DNA of 64,000 nucleotides from Salinicola salarius (GCF_003206135.1 NZ_PZJT01000006.1:402679-466678); one strand, 5' to 3'; positions 1 to 10,853 are shown, counted from the stretch's first letter. Numbers and translations: made by a program. The notes: generated by a model from the sequence alone, not told the origin.

Positions 1-53
1 CGATTGGCCTATGAAAATACCTTGCCGCTATTGATGTTCGGAAGTGATTAAAC

Positions 54-73
54 TATTTTCGAAACCGAACATA
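54..73 (+). promoter_or_regulatory. GlpR-like operator upstream of glpD
   Basis: A 20-bp imperfect inverted repeat lies 29 bp before the glpD start. Its half-sites read TATTTTCGAA and, on the other strand, TATGTTCGGT, close to the E. coli GlpR half-site (TATGTTCG). A further single half-site, TGATGTTCGG, is at 32-41. Repression of glpD by GlpR is established in enterics and pseudomonads; the site here is inferred from sequence only. Confidence 0.45.
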
Positions 74-102
74 ACCACTCCATCACCTTTTCGGAGGACG
101 GC

Positions 103-1629
103 ATGGCCTCAACGACAGAGCACCACATTTACGATCTCATCGTCGTCGGAGGTGGCATCAACGGTACCGGCATTGCCAACGATGCCGCCGGACGAGGCCT
201 TTCCGTGCTCCTGTGCGAACAGGCCGATCTGGCCAGCGCGACCTCCTCGGCCAGCAGCAAGCTGATCCATGGCGGCCTGCGCTATCTGGAGCACCGGGAA
301 TTCCGCCTGGTCCGCGAGGCACTGAGAGAACGTGAAGTCATGCTGCGCAAGGCGCCTCACATCGTCTGGCCGCTACGCTTCATTCTTCCGCATCAGCCCC
401 ACCTGCGTCCGGGCTGGATGATTCGTACCGGGCTGTTCCTCTACGACCATCTGAGCCACCGGGACAGCCTGCCCAACGCCAAGAGCCTGCGCTTCGGCAG
501 CGAGAGCCCGCTGGTGCCGACGATCAAGCGCGGGTTCGAATATTCCGACTGCTGGGTGGACGACGCCCGGCTGGTGATCCTGAACGCGCTGCAGGCGCAG
601 GAAAAAGGCGCGGACATTCGGGTTCGCACCCGCTGCACCGAGGCTCGAGAGGAAGCGGGACACTGGGTGATCAGCCTCGAAGATCGCGACACCGGCGAAC
701 GCCGCGAACATCGCTGCAAAGTGCTGGTCAACGCCGCCGGCCCCTGGGTCGAATCCTTCGTCAAAGGCAATGCCAGGCGTGACTCGCGCTACGGCATCCG
801 CATGATCCAGGGCAGTCATCTTATCGTGCCGCGACTCAACGACGACGAGCGCGCCTACATTCTTCAGAACCAGGACGGCCGTATCGTGTTCGTGCTGCCC
901 TACCAGCAGCGCTTCAGCCTCATCGGCACGACCGATCGCCGCTATCAGGGCGACCCGGCCAAGGTCAGCATCAACGACGAGGAAATCGACTATCTGCTCG
1001 ACGTACTCAACGCGCACTTCGTCAGGAAGCTGAGCCGAGCGGATGTCATTTCGACCTATGCCGGCGTCCGCCCGCTGTGCGATGACGAATCGGAAAATCC
1101 CTCCGCCATGACGCGTGATTACACGCTCGATCTCGACAAGCACGGCGCCCCGATGCTGTCGATCTTCGGCGGCAAGATCACCACCTATCGCAAGCTTGCC
1201 GAAGCGGCCATGCACAAACTGCAACCGCTGCTGCCGCACATGAGGCAAGCCTGGACGGCCGACGCTCGGCTCCCCGGCGGGGATATCGAGTCGCGCCACA
1301 CATTCGTCGCACAGTTGCTGCGCGAATATCCGTTTCTTGGCCGGGAGCGGGCCGAGCGCTTCGCCTCCAGTTACGGCACGCTCTGCTTGAAGTTCCTGGC
1401 AGGAAAGCAGAGCCAGGAAGATCTCGGCCAGCATTTCGGCAGTGGCCTGACCCGTGCAGAAGTCGATTACCTGATCGAGCACGAATGGGCACGCACCAGT
1501 GACGATATTCTGTGGCGACGCAGCAAGCTGGGGCTGCGCCTGACGCTCGAAGAGCAGCAAGCGCTGGTGGAACATCTCAGCCGGCATCCCCTCATTGCGA
1601 CCCTCGGACCGCTATCCCAGGCATCTTGA
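103..1629 (+). CDS. glpD: Aerobic glycerol-3-phosphate dehydrogenase
   Basis: FAD-dependent, membrane-associated enzyme that oxidises sn-glycerol 3-phosphate to dihydroxyacetone phosphate and feeds electrons to quinone. The 508-residue product opens with the FAD Rossmann motif GGGINGTG at residues 16-23, followed by the DAA domain signature region with SSKLIHGGLRYLE near residue 50. E. coli GlpD is 501 residues, so it is full length. The start at 103 is supported by GGAGG at 93-97. The gene stands alone here: no glpF, glpK or glpR is visible, although the window begins only 102 bp upstream. A GlpR-like operator precedes it. Confidence 0.95.
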   Translation: MASTTEHHIYDLIVVGGGINGTGIANDAAGRGLSVLLCEQADLASATSSASSKLIHGGLRYLEHREFRLVREALREREVMLRKAPHIVWPLRFILPHQPHLRPGWMIRTGLFLYDHLSHRDSLPNAKSLRFGSESPLVPTIKRGFEYSDCWVDDARLVILNALQAQEKGADIRVRTRCTEAREEAGHWVISLEDRDTGERREHRCKVLVNAAGPWVESFVKGNARRDSRYGIRMIQGSHLIVPRLNDDERAYILQNQDGRIVFVLPYQQRFSLIGTTDRRYQGDPAKVSINDEEIDYLLDVLNAHFVRKLSRADVISTYAGVRPLCDDESENPSAMTRDYTLDLDKHGAPMLSIFGGKITTYRKLAEAAMHKLQPLLPHMRQAWTADARLPGGDIESRHTFVAQLLREYPFLGRERAERFASSYGTLCLKFLAGKQSQEDLGQHFGSGLTRAEVDYLIEHEWARTSDDILWRRSKLGLRLTLEEQQALVEHLSRHPLIATLGPLSQAS

Positions 1630-1739
1630 ATGACAGCTTTTGGTGAGTCGTCGAAGCGCCATATCGGCGTGGGCGCCTGTCACGTTTCTGCTACCCTTGG
1701 CCAGGTACGGTGCTTTAACCTGATATAAGGAATGACCAG

Positions 1740-2816
1740 TTGCTGCAATTCCTGTTTACCTGCCTTGGCTGCCTCGTCTTGTTGGTCACGCTCGCGCCTT
1801 ATCTGAGGATCCGCCACTGGAGCGTTCGCAGCTTCGATTTCCCGCTACTCCAGATTGCCATCATCGCCACCATTCTGGCACTCGCTCAGGCTGCCTTAAG
1901 CCCGACCGCCTGGTGGCACTGGGCTGGCGTCGTTGCCAGCACCGTTGCCGCCATCATCCAGTGGGCGCGAGTCTATCCCTGGACGTCATTGGCAAGCTGT
2001 CTCGTCGTAGAGGCCGAATCTCACGAGCCGGATCACGAGCTCAAGCTGCTCGTCTCCAACGTGCTGACACCCAATCGTCAGGCCGACAAACTGATCGCTC
2101 TCGTCGAGAAACACCAACCGGACATCCTGCTGACGCTGGAATCCGACCAATGGTGGGGCGATCAACTGGACGCCGCCATTGGCGAGGAGATGCCGGAAGC
2201 CGTGCGCATTCCTCTCGACAATCTTTACGGCATGCATCTTTATTCCCGGTTGCCGCTGGAAGACGTCGAGGTCAAGTGGCTGATTCAGGATGACATCCCG
2301 TCGATTCATGCCTGGGTCAAACTCAAAAGCGGTAAGCGCATTCGCTTCCACGCGCTGCACCCGAGACCGCCCGCGCCGTCGGAAAGCGACGAATCGCTGT
2401 GGCGAGACGCGGAACTGCTGCTGGTCGGCCAGACGATTGCCGAGAACGACGATCCGACCATCGTCGCCGGAGATCTCAATGACGTGGCATGGTCGCCGAC
2501 GACCAAGCTCTTCTGTCGGGTCAGCGGCATGCTGGATCCCCGACGCGGCCGCGGCCAGTACAGCACCTTTCATGCCAAATATCCGATGCTGCGCTGGCCG
2601 CTGGATCACGTATTCGTCACTGAGCACTTCACGCTCGTCGATATGCAACGGTTGCCCGAGATCGGGTCGGATCATTTCCCGATTCTGGTCACGCTATGTC
2701 ACAACCCTTCTCGCGCCGACGAGAACGAGCCCGAAAAGGCCGACACGGAGGAGCGCGAAGACGCCGAGGACACCATCGAAGAGGCGCAGGACCGGCATGG
2801 CGAAACGCCGGTTTGA
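1740..2816 (+). CDS. Membrane-anchored endonuclease/exonuclease/phosphatase family protein
   Basis: Probable inner-membrane hydrolase of the EEP (DNase I-like) superfamily, 358 residues. Three hydrophobic segments occupy about residues 1-23, 32-52 and 58-78. The catalytic domain follows, with SNVLTPNRQ, a Glu in LLTLESDQWW, AGDLNDVAW (metal-binding Asp/Asn) and the terminal GSDHFPI motif. The last 35 residues form a strongly acidic tail (EDAEDTIEEAQ). The start is TTG at 1740, with AAGG at 1727-1730. The substrate cannot be told from sequence; EEP members cleave nucleic acids, inositol phosphates or sphingomyelin. It lies downstream of glpD and converges on fumC. Confidence 0.8.
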   Translation: MLQFLFTCLGCLVLLVTLAPYLRIRHWSVRSFDFPLLQIAIIATILALAQAALSPTAWWHWAGVVASTVAAIIQWARVYPWTSLASCLVVEAESHEPDHELKLLVSNVLTPNRQADKLIALVEKHQPDILLTLESDQWWGDQLDAAIGEEMPEAVRIPLDNLYGMHLYSRLPLEDVEVKWLIQDDIPSIHAWVKLKSGKRIRFHALHPRPPAPSESDESLWRDAELLLVGQTIAENDDPTIVAGDLNDVAWSPTTKLFCRVSGMLDPRRGRGQYSTFHAKYPMLRWPLDHVFVTEHFTLVDMQRLPEIGSDHFPILVTLCHNPSRADENEPEKADTEEREDAEDTIEEAQDRHGETPV

Positions 2817-2845
2817 GGCCGTCTTCGCAGCGATAGTGTCCCAGT

Positions 2846-2877
2846 CGACAACGCCACCCGATCGGGTGGCGTTGTCG
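2846..2877. terminator. Perfect 32-bp palindrome between convergent genes
   Basis: CGACAACGCCACCCGAT is followed by its exact reverse complement, sharing the central AT dyad, in the gap between the convergent EEP gene and fumC. It probably serves as a bidirectional transcription stop, although no run of T follows on either strand. Confidence 0.5.
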
Positions 2878-2952
2878 TATTGGTGTCGACCATGCATGGA
2901 TGAATGGCGACGTTCGAGGCAGGCAAGCAAGCAGCCAATCAGACCGGAGCCG

Positions 2953-4332
<1,380 letters not shown>

Positions 4333-4364
4333 GACCTTCTCCTATCGATGACGGTTGAAATGCC

Positions 4365-4395
4365 AAGGCGCAGCCCGAACGTCGGGCTACGCCTT
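4365..4395 (-). terminator. Hairpin between the alcohol dehydrogenase gene and fumC
   Basis: The arms AAGGCG-AGCCCGA and TCGGGCT-CGCCTT pair around a 3-base loop with one internal mismatch. It lies in the 112-bp gap after the minus-strand dehydrogenase gene and before fumC. No long T-run follows, so its termination strength is uncertain. Confidence 0.45.
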
Positions 4396-4444
4396 CGAGT
4401 CCTTCAAGACTAGCAGCCGGACCATGCTCCGTCCGGTTCGAGGC

Positions 4445-5578
4445 TCAATCGAAATCGATGATCTGCCGTATCGCCTCGCCACTCGCCAGACGGTCGAAAC
4501 CGAGGTTGATCTCGTCGAGTTTCAATCGGTGCGTCAGCAGCCGATCTACCGGCAGGCGGCCGGACCGGTAGAGCGCGATATATTCGGGCACGTCCAGCGA
4601 TGGCACGTGACCGCCCAGATAGGAGCCCTTGAGCGTGCGCTCTTCCGCGACCATGCGCGTCGGGCTGATGGCGAATCGCACGTCGGGATGCGGCAAGCCG
4701 GAAGTGACGGTCGTGCCGCCACGGGCCGTGGATTCATAGGCAAACTCCAGCGCCTTGGCCACACCCGCGAACTCGGCCGCGATGTCCACCCCGCCGCCGC
4801 TGATCTCGCGCACCTGCTGCACCGCATCCGGATCGGCGCTGTTGACGATATGCGTGGCGCCCATCGCCTTGGCGGTCTCCAGCTTGTCCGGCGCGATATC
4901 CGCCGCGATCACCTGCCGCGCGCCGCCACCGACGGCGCCCATGACCGCCGCCAGCCCGACGCCGCCCAGGCCGACGACCAGCACCGACTGGCCCAATCTC
5001 AGGCCCGCCGTATGCACCAGCGCACCGACGCCTGTCAGCACCGCGCATCCGAACAGCGCCGCGATATGAAAAGGCAGGTCCGGATCGATCCGGGTCAGGG
5101 AGCGGCGCGACGCCACCGTGTACTCGGCAAAGCCGGAAACGCCGATATGGTGATAGATCTTCTGGCCGTTCTTGTGCAGACGCATCCCGCCACCCAGCAG
5201 ATGCCCGGCAGTGTTGGCTGCCGCACCGGGCTGACACAGCGCCGCCCGCCCGGAAAGACACGACGGACACGCACCGCAGCTGGGCGCAAAGGAGAACACC
5301 ACATGGTCGCCGGGAGCGAGATCGGTCACGCCCTCGCCGACTTCGGCGACTTCGCCGGCCGCCTCGTGGCCCAGCACCATCGGCAAGGGGCGCGGCCGAT
5401 CGCCATTGATCGTGGAAAGATCCGAATGACACAGACCGGCGGCACGCATCTTGACCAGCACTTCGCCCGGCCCCGGCCCGTCCAGCTCGACCTCCTCGAC
5501 CGACATCGGCAGCGACTCCCGATACGGGCGTGGCCTTTTCATTTCATGTATCACGGCGGCACGAATTTTCACGAACAC
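4445..5578 (-). CDS. Zinc-dependent alcohol dehydrogenase (MDR superfamily)
   Basis: Medium-chain dehydrogenase/reductase of 377 residues, probably cytoplasmic and NAD(P)-dependent. Catalytic-zinc ligands are visible as C50 and the GHE motif at 70-72. The structural-zinc lobe has four Cys at 101, 104, 107 and 115 (C-x2-C-x2-C-x7-C). The nucleotide-binding fold carries GLGGVGLAA near residue 195. It resembles class-III-like or aryl alcohol dehydrogenases, but the natural substrate cannot be read. It is divergent from yjbQ. The start at 5578 has AGGAGGT-like sequence just upstream on the minus strand. Confidence 0.85.
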   Translation of the reverse strand: MFVKIRAAVIHEMKRPRPYRESLPMSVEEVELDGPGPGEVLVKMRAAGLCHSDLSTINGDRPRPLPMVLGHEAAGEVAEVGEGVTDLAPGDHVVFSFAPSCGACPSCLSGRAALCQPGAAANTAGHLLGGGMRLHKNGQKIYHHIGVSGFAEYTVASRRSLTRIDPDLPFHIAALFGCAVLTGVGALVHTAGLRLGQSVLVVGLGGVGLAAVMGAVGGGARQVIAADIAPDKLETAKAMGATHIVNSADPDAVQQVREISGGGVDIAAEFAGVAKALEFAYESTARGGTTVTSGLPHPDVRFAISPTRMVAEERTLKGSYLGGHVPSLDVPEYIALYRSGRLPVDRLLTHRLKLDEINLGFDRLASGEAIRQIIDFD

Positions 5579-5775
5579 CTCCTGGTTTCGAATCGCCTGG
5601 GGGCGACTACCGGTTCTCGGTAGTCGTTCAGACTAAGCGCAAACGTTAACGCGAGTACTGCGACTTTGGTCTTTCGGTGCCGCTGACGATTGCCAGCCGT
5701 CGACGTTGAAAGACAGGGCAAGCATCGCGATCTAGGATGAGGTGCTTTCTATCAATGACCGAAGGAACCAACCCC

Positions 5776-6195
5776 ATGTGGCATCGTCAGCAGTTCTCGC
5801 TCAAACCCCGTTCGCGCGGCTTTCATCTGGTCACCGACGAGATTCTCGGCGCGCTTTCCGGCATGCACGGCATCCGCACCGGGCTTTTGCATCTGCAGCT
5901 GATGCATACCTCCGCCTCACTGACGCTCAACGAGAATGCCGACCCGGACGTGCGCCACGACATGGCGCTGTTCGCCAACAAGCTGGCACCGGAAAACCTG
6001 TCCGGCATGCGGCATACGCTGGAGGGCCCGGACGACATGCCCGCTCACGTGCTGGCGAGCCTGTTCGGCACCGAACTGACCCTGGCGGTGGAAAACGGCC
6101 GCCTGCTAACCGGCACCTGGCAGGGCATCTGGTTGGGCGAACATCGCGAGCATGGCGGTGCCCGAAAGGTCACCGCCACATTGATGGGCGAATAA
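5776..6195 (+). CDS. yjbQ: YjbQ family secondary thiamine-phosphate synthase-like protein
   Basis: Small protein (139 residues from the chosen ATG) of the YjbQ/UPF0047 family. E. coli YjbQ has weak thiamine-phosphate synthase activity, but its cellular role is unclear. The family's conserved HTSASLTLNENADPDVRHDM segment is present around residues 48-67, and the C-terminal half has GTWQGIWLGEHR. An in-frame ATG exists at 5737, but GAAGGA at 5761-5766 places the start at 5776 and gives the usual family length. It converges on the aldonate dehydratase gene. Confidence 0.85.
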   Translation: MWHRQQFSLKPRSRGFHLVTDEILGALSGMHGIRTGLLHLQLMHTSASLTLNENADPDVRHDMALFANKLAPENLSGMRHTLEGPDDMPAHVLASLFGTELTLAVENGRLLTGTWQGIWLGEHREHGGARKVTATLMGE

Positions 6196-6251
6196 CGAAA
6201 GCTTCTGTGCTCACCCTCGTGCTTTCTGGCTGAACACGATTCTCTGCCAGC

Positions 6252-8036
6252 TCAATGCGAGTGCCGTGGCACCTCGGCGCCCCGGCAACCGCGCAGGAAA
6301 TCGAAATCGCAGCCTTCGTCCGCCTGCAGCACCCGCTCGATATAGAGCTGGCGGTAACCTCCGGTCGTGGCGATCTGGTTCGACGCCGCCATCGGATCGG
6401 CTTCCGCCAGCCGCCGGGCGATTTCGGCGTCGTCGACTTCCAGATTCAGCGCGCCGCTGTCGCAATCCAGCGAGATCCAGTCGCCGTTGTGGACCGCCGC
6501 GAGCGGACCGCCAGCCGCGGCTTCCGGCGCCACATGCAAGACCACCGTGCCGTAGGCCGTGCCGCTCATGCGAGCGTCCGAGATGCGAACCATGTCGGTG
6601 ATCCCCTGCTCCAGGATCTTGGGCGGCAGGCCCATGTTCCCGACTTCGGCCATGCCGTGGTAGCCGCGCGGGCCGCAGTGTTTCAGGACCAGAATGTCGT
6701 TGGCCTCGACTTCCAGGTCCGGATCGTTGATTCGCGCCTTGTAGTCGTCGAAATTCTCGAACACCACCGCCCGGCCGCGATGCTTCATCAGCTCGGGGCT
6801 GGCCGCCGAGGGCTTGAGCACCGCGCCATTGGGTGCCAGATTGCCGCGCAGAATGCAGATGCCGCCATCTTCACGCAGCGGATTGTCCAGCGGCCGGATC
6901 ACCTCATCGTTGTAGTGCGGCGCGTCCTGCACGTTTTCCCAGATCGTCTTGCCGTTGACCGTCAGCGCATCCTTGTGCGGCAGCCGGTCGGCTTCGCCCA
7001 GCCGACGCAGCACCGCGGGCAGACCGCCGGCATAATAGAACTCTTCCATCAGGAAGCGCCCGGAGGGCTGCAGGTCGACGATGGTCGGCGTACCGCGACC
7101 GATGCGGGTCCAGTCGTCCAACGGCAGGTCGACACCGATACGACCGGCGATCGCCTTCAGGTGGATGACAGCGTTGGTCGAGCCGCCGATCGCCGCGTTG
7201 GTGCGAATCGCATTCTCGAACGCCTCGCGGGTCAGAACCTTCGACAGCTTCAGATCCTCGTCGACCATCTCGACGATGCGGTTGCCGGAAAGGTGCGCGA
7301 GTACGTAGCGACGGGAATCCACTGCCGGAATCGCCGCGTTGTGCGGCAGGGAAACGCCCAGCGATTCCGCCATGCAGGCCATGGTCGACGCGGTCCCCAT
7401 GGTGTTGCAGGTACCAGCGGAGCGCGACATGCCAGCCTCGGCGGCCATGAAGTCGTGGATCGAGATCTTGCCCGCCTTGACCTCTTCGGAAAGCTTCCAG
7501 ACCACCGTGCCGGAACCGATATCCTTGCCTTCGTGCTTGCCGTTGAGCATCGGCCCGCCGGTCACCACGATCGTCGGGATATCGCAGCTCGCCGCGCCCA
7601 TGAGCAGCGCCGGCGTGGTCTTGTCACAGCCGACCAGCAGTACCACGGCATCCATCGGGTTGCCGCGAATCGCCTCCTCGACATCCATGCTGGCGAGATT
7701 GCGGGTGAACATCGCCGTCGGCCGCAGGTTGGACTCGCCATTGGAGAACACCGGAAACTCGACCGGGTAGCCACCAGCTTCGAGCACCCCTTTCTTGACG
7801 TGCTCGGCAAGCTTGCGGAAATGCGCATTGCACGGCGTCAGCTCGGACCAGGTATTGCAGATGCCGATGATCGGCTTGCCCTGGAATTCATGATCCGGAA
7901 TGCCCTGGTTCTTCATCCAGCTGCGGTACATGAAGCCGTTCTTGTCGGCGCTACCGAACCACTGGGCAGAGCGCAGCTGGCGCTGGGACTCTGGTTTTTG
8001 GGACGGCTTTTGGGACTTGTCCGATGAATCGCTCAT
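6252..8036 (-). CDS. IlvD/Edd-family aldonate dehydratase, probable L-arabonate dehydratase
   Basis: Fe-S enzyme of the dihydroxy-acid dehydratase family, 594 residues. Cluster-ligand Cys positions are C60 (GICNTWSE), C137 (GCDKTTP) and C210 (GTCNTMGTAST). The sequence resembles sugar-acid dehydratases (L-arabonate, D-galactonate, D-fuconate) more than IlvD, notably the N-terminal RSAQWFG and YRSWMKNQG blocks. Such enzymes make 2-keto-3-deoxy-aldonates in oxidative pentose and galactose pathways. It sits 94 bp downstream of a GntP permease gene and in the same locus as araFGH, which supports L-arabonate as substrate. Related sugar acids cannot be excluded. Confidence 0.82.
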   Translation of the reverse strand: MSDSSDKSQKPSQKPESQRQLRSAQWFGSADKNGFMYRSWMKNQGIPDHEFQGKPIIGICNTWSELTPCNAHFRKLAEHVKKGVLEAGGYPVEFPVFSNGESNLRPTAMFTRNLASMDVEEAIRGNPMDAVVLLVGCDKTTPALLMGAASCDIPTIVVTGGPMLNGKHEGKDIGSGTVVWKLSEEVKAGKISIHDFMAAEAGMSRSAGTCNTMGTASTMACMAESLGVSLPHNAAIPAVDSRRYVLAHLSGNRIVEMVDEDLKLSKVLTREAFENAIRTNAAIGGSTNAVIHLKAIAGRIGVDLPLDDWTRIGRGTPTIVDLQPSGRFLMEEFYYAGGLPAVLRRLGEADRLPHKDALTVNGKTIWENVQDAPHYNDEVIRPLDNPLREDGGICILRGNLAPNGAVLKPSAASPELMKHRGRAVVFENFDDYKARINDPDLEVEANDILVLKHCGPRGYHGMAEVGNMGLPPKILEQGITDMVRISDARMSGTAYGTVVLHVAPEAAAGGPLAAVHNGDWISLDCDSGALNLEVDDAEIARRLAEADPMAASNQIATTGGYRQLYIERVLQADEGCDFDFLRGCRGAEVPRHSH

Positions 8037-8130
8037 TCTTCTCTCCTCGAGCCATCGTCAGTGCGGTGGCGGTCAGGGCCATCATCAAAGGTGTTCGTCA
8101 ACCGGTGCTGTCGATGCGTGTCATCAAGGA

Positions 8131-9531
8131 TCACAGCAAGGAAAACACCAGCCACGCCAGGGCGAACGACATCAGCGAAATGCCGATGGAGATCACCGTC
8201 CATGTCTTCAACATCGTCTTGGTATCGACGCCGAGAAAGCGACCCACCAGCCAGAACCCGGAATCGTTGACGTGGGAGTAACCGATGGCGCCCGCGACGA
8301 TCGCGACGGTAATGCAGGCTGCCGGCAATCCGGCAAGCGTGGGATCCCCCAGCACCACCGGCGCCATGATGCCGGCTGCCGTGGTGCCGGCCACCGTGGC
8401 CGAACCCTGAGCTATCCGGATCACCGATGCGATCACGTATCCGGCCAGGATCACCGGCAGCCCGAACGCCTGGAGGCTGTCCGCCAGCGCGTCGCCGATG
8501 CCGCTGGCCGTCAGCACGCCACCGAACATGCCGCCGGCACCGGTGATCAGGATGATGCTGCAGACCGGGGAGAGCGCCTGCTCGACAATCTCGTTGATGG
8601 AATCCATCGCTCCGCGTTCACTGGCACGAATGACCAGCAGCCACATGGCGATACAGGTACTGATCAGCAGCGCGATCGGTGTCTCGCCGATCACCATCAG
8701 CGCGGAAACCAGCGGGTTGTCGCTATCGATCACGCCGCTCTGACCCAGCGTCGATAGCCCCGTGTTGAGGAAGATCAGCACCAGCGGCAGCAACAGTACC
8801 AGCAGCACCGTACCGAACGCCGGGCGCTTCTCGGGCGGGATCTCCTCGCTTTCCGCCCCCATGAAGTTCGGCACCGGCTGGAACGGCGTCCGCTTGGCCA
8901 GTATCAGCGACAGCCGGTAGCCCATCACGTACCAGGTCGGCAGCCCCACCAGCAGCGCGACGAACAGCACCTGGCCGATGTCGGCGTGCAGGAAGACCGC
9001 CGCCGCGACCGGGCCGGGATGTGGGGGCATCAAGGCGTGCATGACCAGAAACGCACCCGCCGCCGGCAGCCCATAAAGCAGCAACGAGGCCTTGAGCTCA
9101 CGAGCGACCGAATAGATGACCGGCAGCATGACCACGAAGGCCGCATCCAGAAAGATCGGAAAGCCGAACAGCAGGCAGGCGATCGACAGACCCAGCGGCG
9201 CCCGCTTGCTGCCGAACAGACTAATCAGCGTGTCGGCCAGCACTCGCGCCCCGCCGGAAACCGCAACCAGACGCCCCAGTACCGCCCCGAAACCGATCAG
9301 CAGCGCCACATTGCCCAGCGTCTTGCCGAAGCCGCCCAGCAATGTGGGAAGCAGATCGGCCACCGTAATGCCGGTCGCCAGTGCCGTACCGATACTGACG
9401 ATGACCAGCGCAAAAAAGGGATGCAGACGCACCCGAATGATCAAAACCAACAGAATGGCGATAGCCGCGACGGCGACCCCCATCAGCCCTAATGTGGATA
9501 GGCCGGCGGCCGCTTGTGTCGTGTCTTGCAT
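8131..9531 (-). CDS. GntP family gluconate/aldonate:H+ symporter
   Basis: Inner-membrane permease of the gluconate:H+ symporter family, 466 residues from the chosen ATG at 9531, which has AGGAG 7 bases upstream. An upstream in-frame start at 9648 would add 39 atypical residues. The protein is hydrophobic throughout with about 12 membrane segments, and shows the family's GFPIFLDAAFVVMLPV and LMPPHPGPVAAA blocks. Its position directly upstream of the aldonate dehydratase gene suggests it imports the sugar acid (L-arabonate or a relative) that the dehydratase uses, rather than gluconate itself; that is inference. Confidence 0.85.
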   Translation of the reverse strand: MQDTTQAAAGLSTLGLMGVAVAAIAILLVLIIRVRLHPFFALVIVSIGTALATGITVADLLPTLLGGFGKTLGNVALLIGFGAVLGRLVAVSGGARVLADTLISLFGSKRAPLGLSIACLLFGFPIFLDAAFVVMLPVIYSVARELKASLLLYGLPAAGAFLVMHALMPPHPGPVAAAVFLHADIGQVLFVALLVGLPTWYVMGYRLSLILAKRTPFQPVPNFMGAESEEIPPEKRPAFGTVLLVLLLPLVLIFLNTGLSTLGQSGVIDSDNPLVSALMVIGETPIALLISTCIAMWLLVIRASERGAMDSINEIVEQALSPVCSIILITGAGGMFGGVLTASGIGDALADSLQAFGLPVILAGYVIASVIRIAQGSATVAGTTAAGIMAPVVLGDPTLAGLPAACITVAIVAGAIGYSHVNDSGFWLVGRFLGVDTKTMLKTWTVISIGISLMSFALAWLVFSLL

Positions 9532-9606
9532 GGCGTTCTCCTGACGACTGTCACGGCTTCGATTGGACATGTCCGCCGTGGGTACGGCCACAGTAGCGCC
9601 AAGCAT

Positions 9607-9660
9607 CAATAACCATGAAATGCCAAAAATCGGCAAAACCAATATCAATATGGTTATTAG
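9607..9660. promoter_or_regulatory. Putative operator sites upstream of gntP
   Basis: CAATAACC at 9607-9614 faces GTTATTAG at 9653-9660, the reverse complement of CTAATAAC. The same C(C/T)AATAAC motif occurs upstream of araF at 13512-13519 and 13523-13530. The shared motif suggests common control of gntP-dehydratase and araFGH, plausibly by the LysR regulator of the locus. No footprint data support this. Confidence 0.35.
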
Positions 9661-9750
9661 ATGGGCCGCATCATGCGTAAGAACACGTGATCGTCATACA
9701 AGCTCGTGGTTTCGACGCGACCAAAGTTGCAGGTTGCGTGCCGGGACTCA

Positions 9751-10752
9751 TCAGCCACCGGCGCGGCGGGTCTGTTTCCAGCGGTCGAACATGACCGCGA
9801 GCAGCAGGATCGCGCCGCGTACCAGGTACTGATAGAACGTCGGTACGTTGAGCAGCCCCATCGCATTCTGTACGCACCCCATGATGAGTACACCGACCAG
9901 CACGCCGGTGATCGAGGCCACGCCGCCGGAAAGCGAGACACCACCCAATACGCAGGCCGAGATGACGGCGAGCTCGAGCCCTTGAGACGTGTTGGGATCG
10001 CCCAGCCCCATACGAGAAGTCAGCAGCACCCCGGCGATGCCGGCAACCAGACCCTGGAGCGCGAACACCATGATCTTCAAGCGGCGAACATTGACCCCGG
10101 CCAGACTGGCGGCCTCGGAATTGCCCCCCGTCGCCAGCGTATTACGGCCAAAGGCGGTCATGTTGAGTACGACACCGAACACCAGGAAGCAGACGATCAT
10201 CGTCCATACCGGCAATGTCAGACCGAGGAACGAGGCGCTGCCAAGATCGAAGAAGCCCGGTACGGTGATCATGACGGCATCGCCGCCGGACGTGATATAG
10301 GCCAGGCCTCGTACGAACTCCATCGCGGCCAACGTCGCGATCAGCGAGTTGATGCCGAAGCGGGCGACCACGAAACCGTTGAAAGCCCCGACCGCTGCGC
10401 CGGCTGCGATTCCCACCAGCACGCCGATCACCACGCTGCCAGTAGTCGAAGTCACCATTGCCGCGACCACACCGGAAAAGGCCACGATCGACGCCACCGA
10501 CAGATCCACCTCGCCCAGCGCCAGCACCATCATCATGGTGGTGGCGATCGTGCCGATCAGGGTCACCGACAACAGCAGCCCGACGATGTTACGGCCGGTC
10601 AGGAAATCCGGCACCAGCACGGAGAGGCCGATGAAGAGCAGGATGAAAACCGCAATCAGACCGGACGTGTCGAGTAGCGTCCGTAGCGGCTTGGGCAGCC
10701 CACGGCGTGTCTCGCGTGGTAGTGCCGCCGATGTGGCAACTTTGTCATTCAT
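9751..10752 (-). CDS. araH: L-arabinose ABC transporter permease
   Basis: Inner-membrane permease (333 residues) of the carbohydrate-uptake type 2 ABC family. It carries the hydrophobic helices and the EVDLSVASIVAFSGVVAA block typical of ribose and arabinose permeases. It resembles E. coli AraH closely across FGRNTLATGGNSEAASLAGV, ISACVLGGVSLSGG and the C-terminal QYLVRGAILLLAVMFDR. It is the last gene of araF-araG-araH and is separated from araG by a 141-bp gap that holds short tandem repeats. Substrate specificity is inferred from the match and from its partners. Confidence 0.9.
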   Translation of the reverse strand: MNDKVATSAALPRETRRGLPKPLRTLLDTSGLIAVFILLFIGLSVLVPDFLTGRNIVGLLLSVTLIGTIATTMMMVLALGEVDLSVASIVAFSGVVAAMVTSTTGSVVIGVLVGIAAGAAVGAFNGFVVARFGINSLIATLAAMEFVRGLAYITSGGDAVMITVPGFFDLGSASFLGLTLPVWTMIVCFLVFGVVLNMTAFGRNTLATGGNSEAASLAGVNVRRLKIMVFALQGLVAGIAGVLLTSRMGLGDPNTSQGLELAVISACVLGGVSLSGGVASITGVLVGVLIMGCVQNAMGLLNVPTFYQYLVRGAILLLAVMFDRWKQTRRAGG

Positions 10753-10779
10753 GTTCCTGAACCCTCTTGAGATTCATTT

Positions 10780-10853
10780 GCTTCTATAAAACGGAGCTTC
10801 TATAAAACGGATGCCAACCATAAAACGATGACGACCATAAACCGATGCCAACC
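10780..10853. repeat. Degenerate 16-17-bp tandem array between araG and araH
   Basis: Two identical 16-bp units, GCTTCTATAAAACGGA, lie head to tail at 10780-10795 and 10796-10811. Two related 17-bp units follow at 10812-10828 and 10829-10845, sharing the core CATAAAACGA, with a partial fifth unit after them. The array fills the araG-araH gap and would be transcribed within the operon. Confidence 0.75.

Noticed and set aside
6255..8027. 590-codon plus-strand open frame
   Set aside because: Antisense shadow of the aldonate dehydratase gene, rich in His/Arg/Ala and without motifs.
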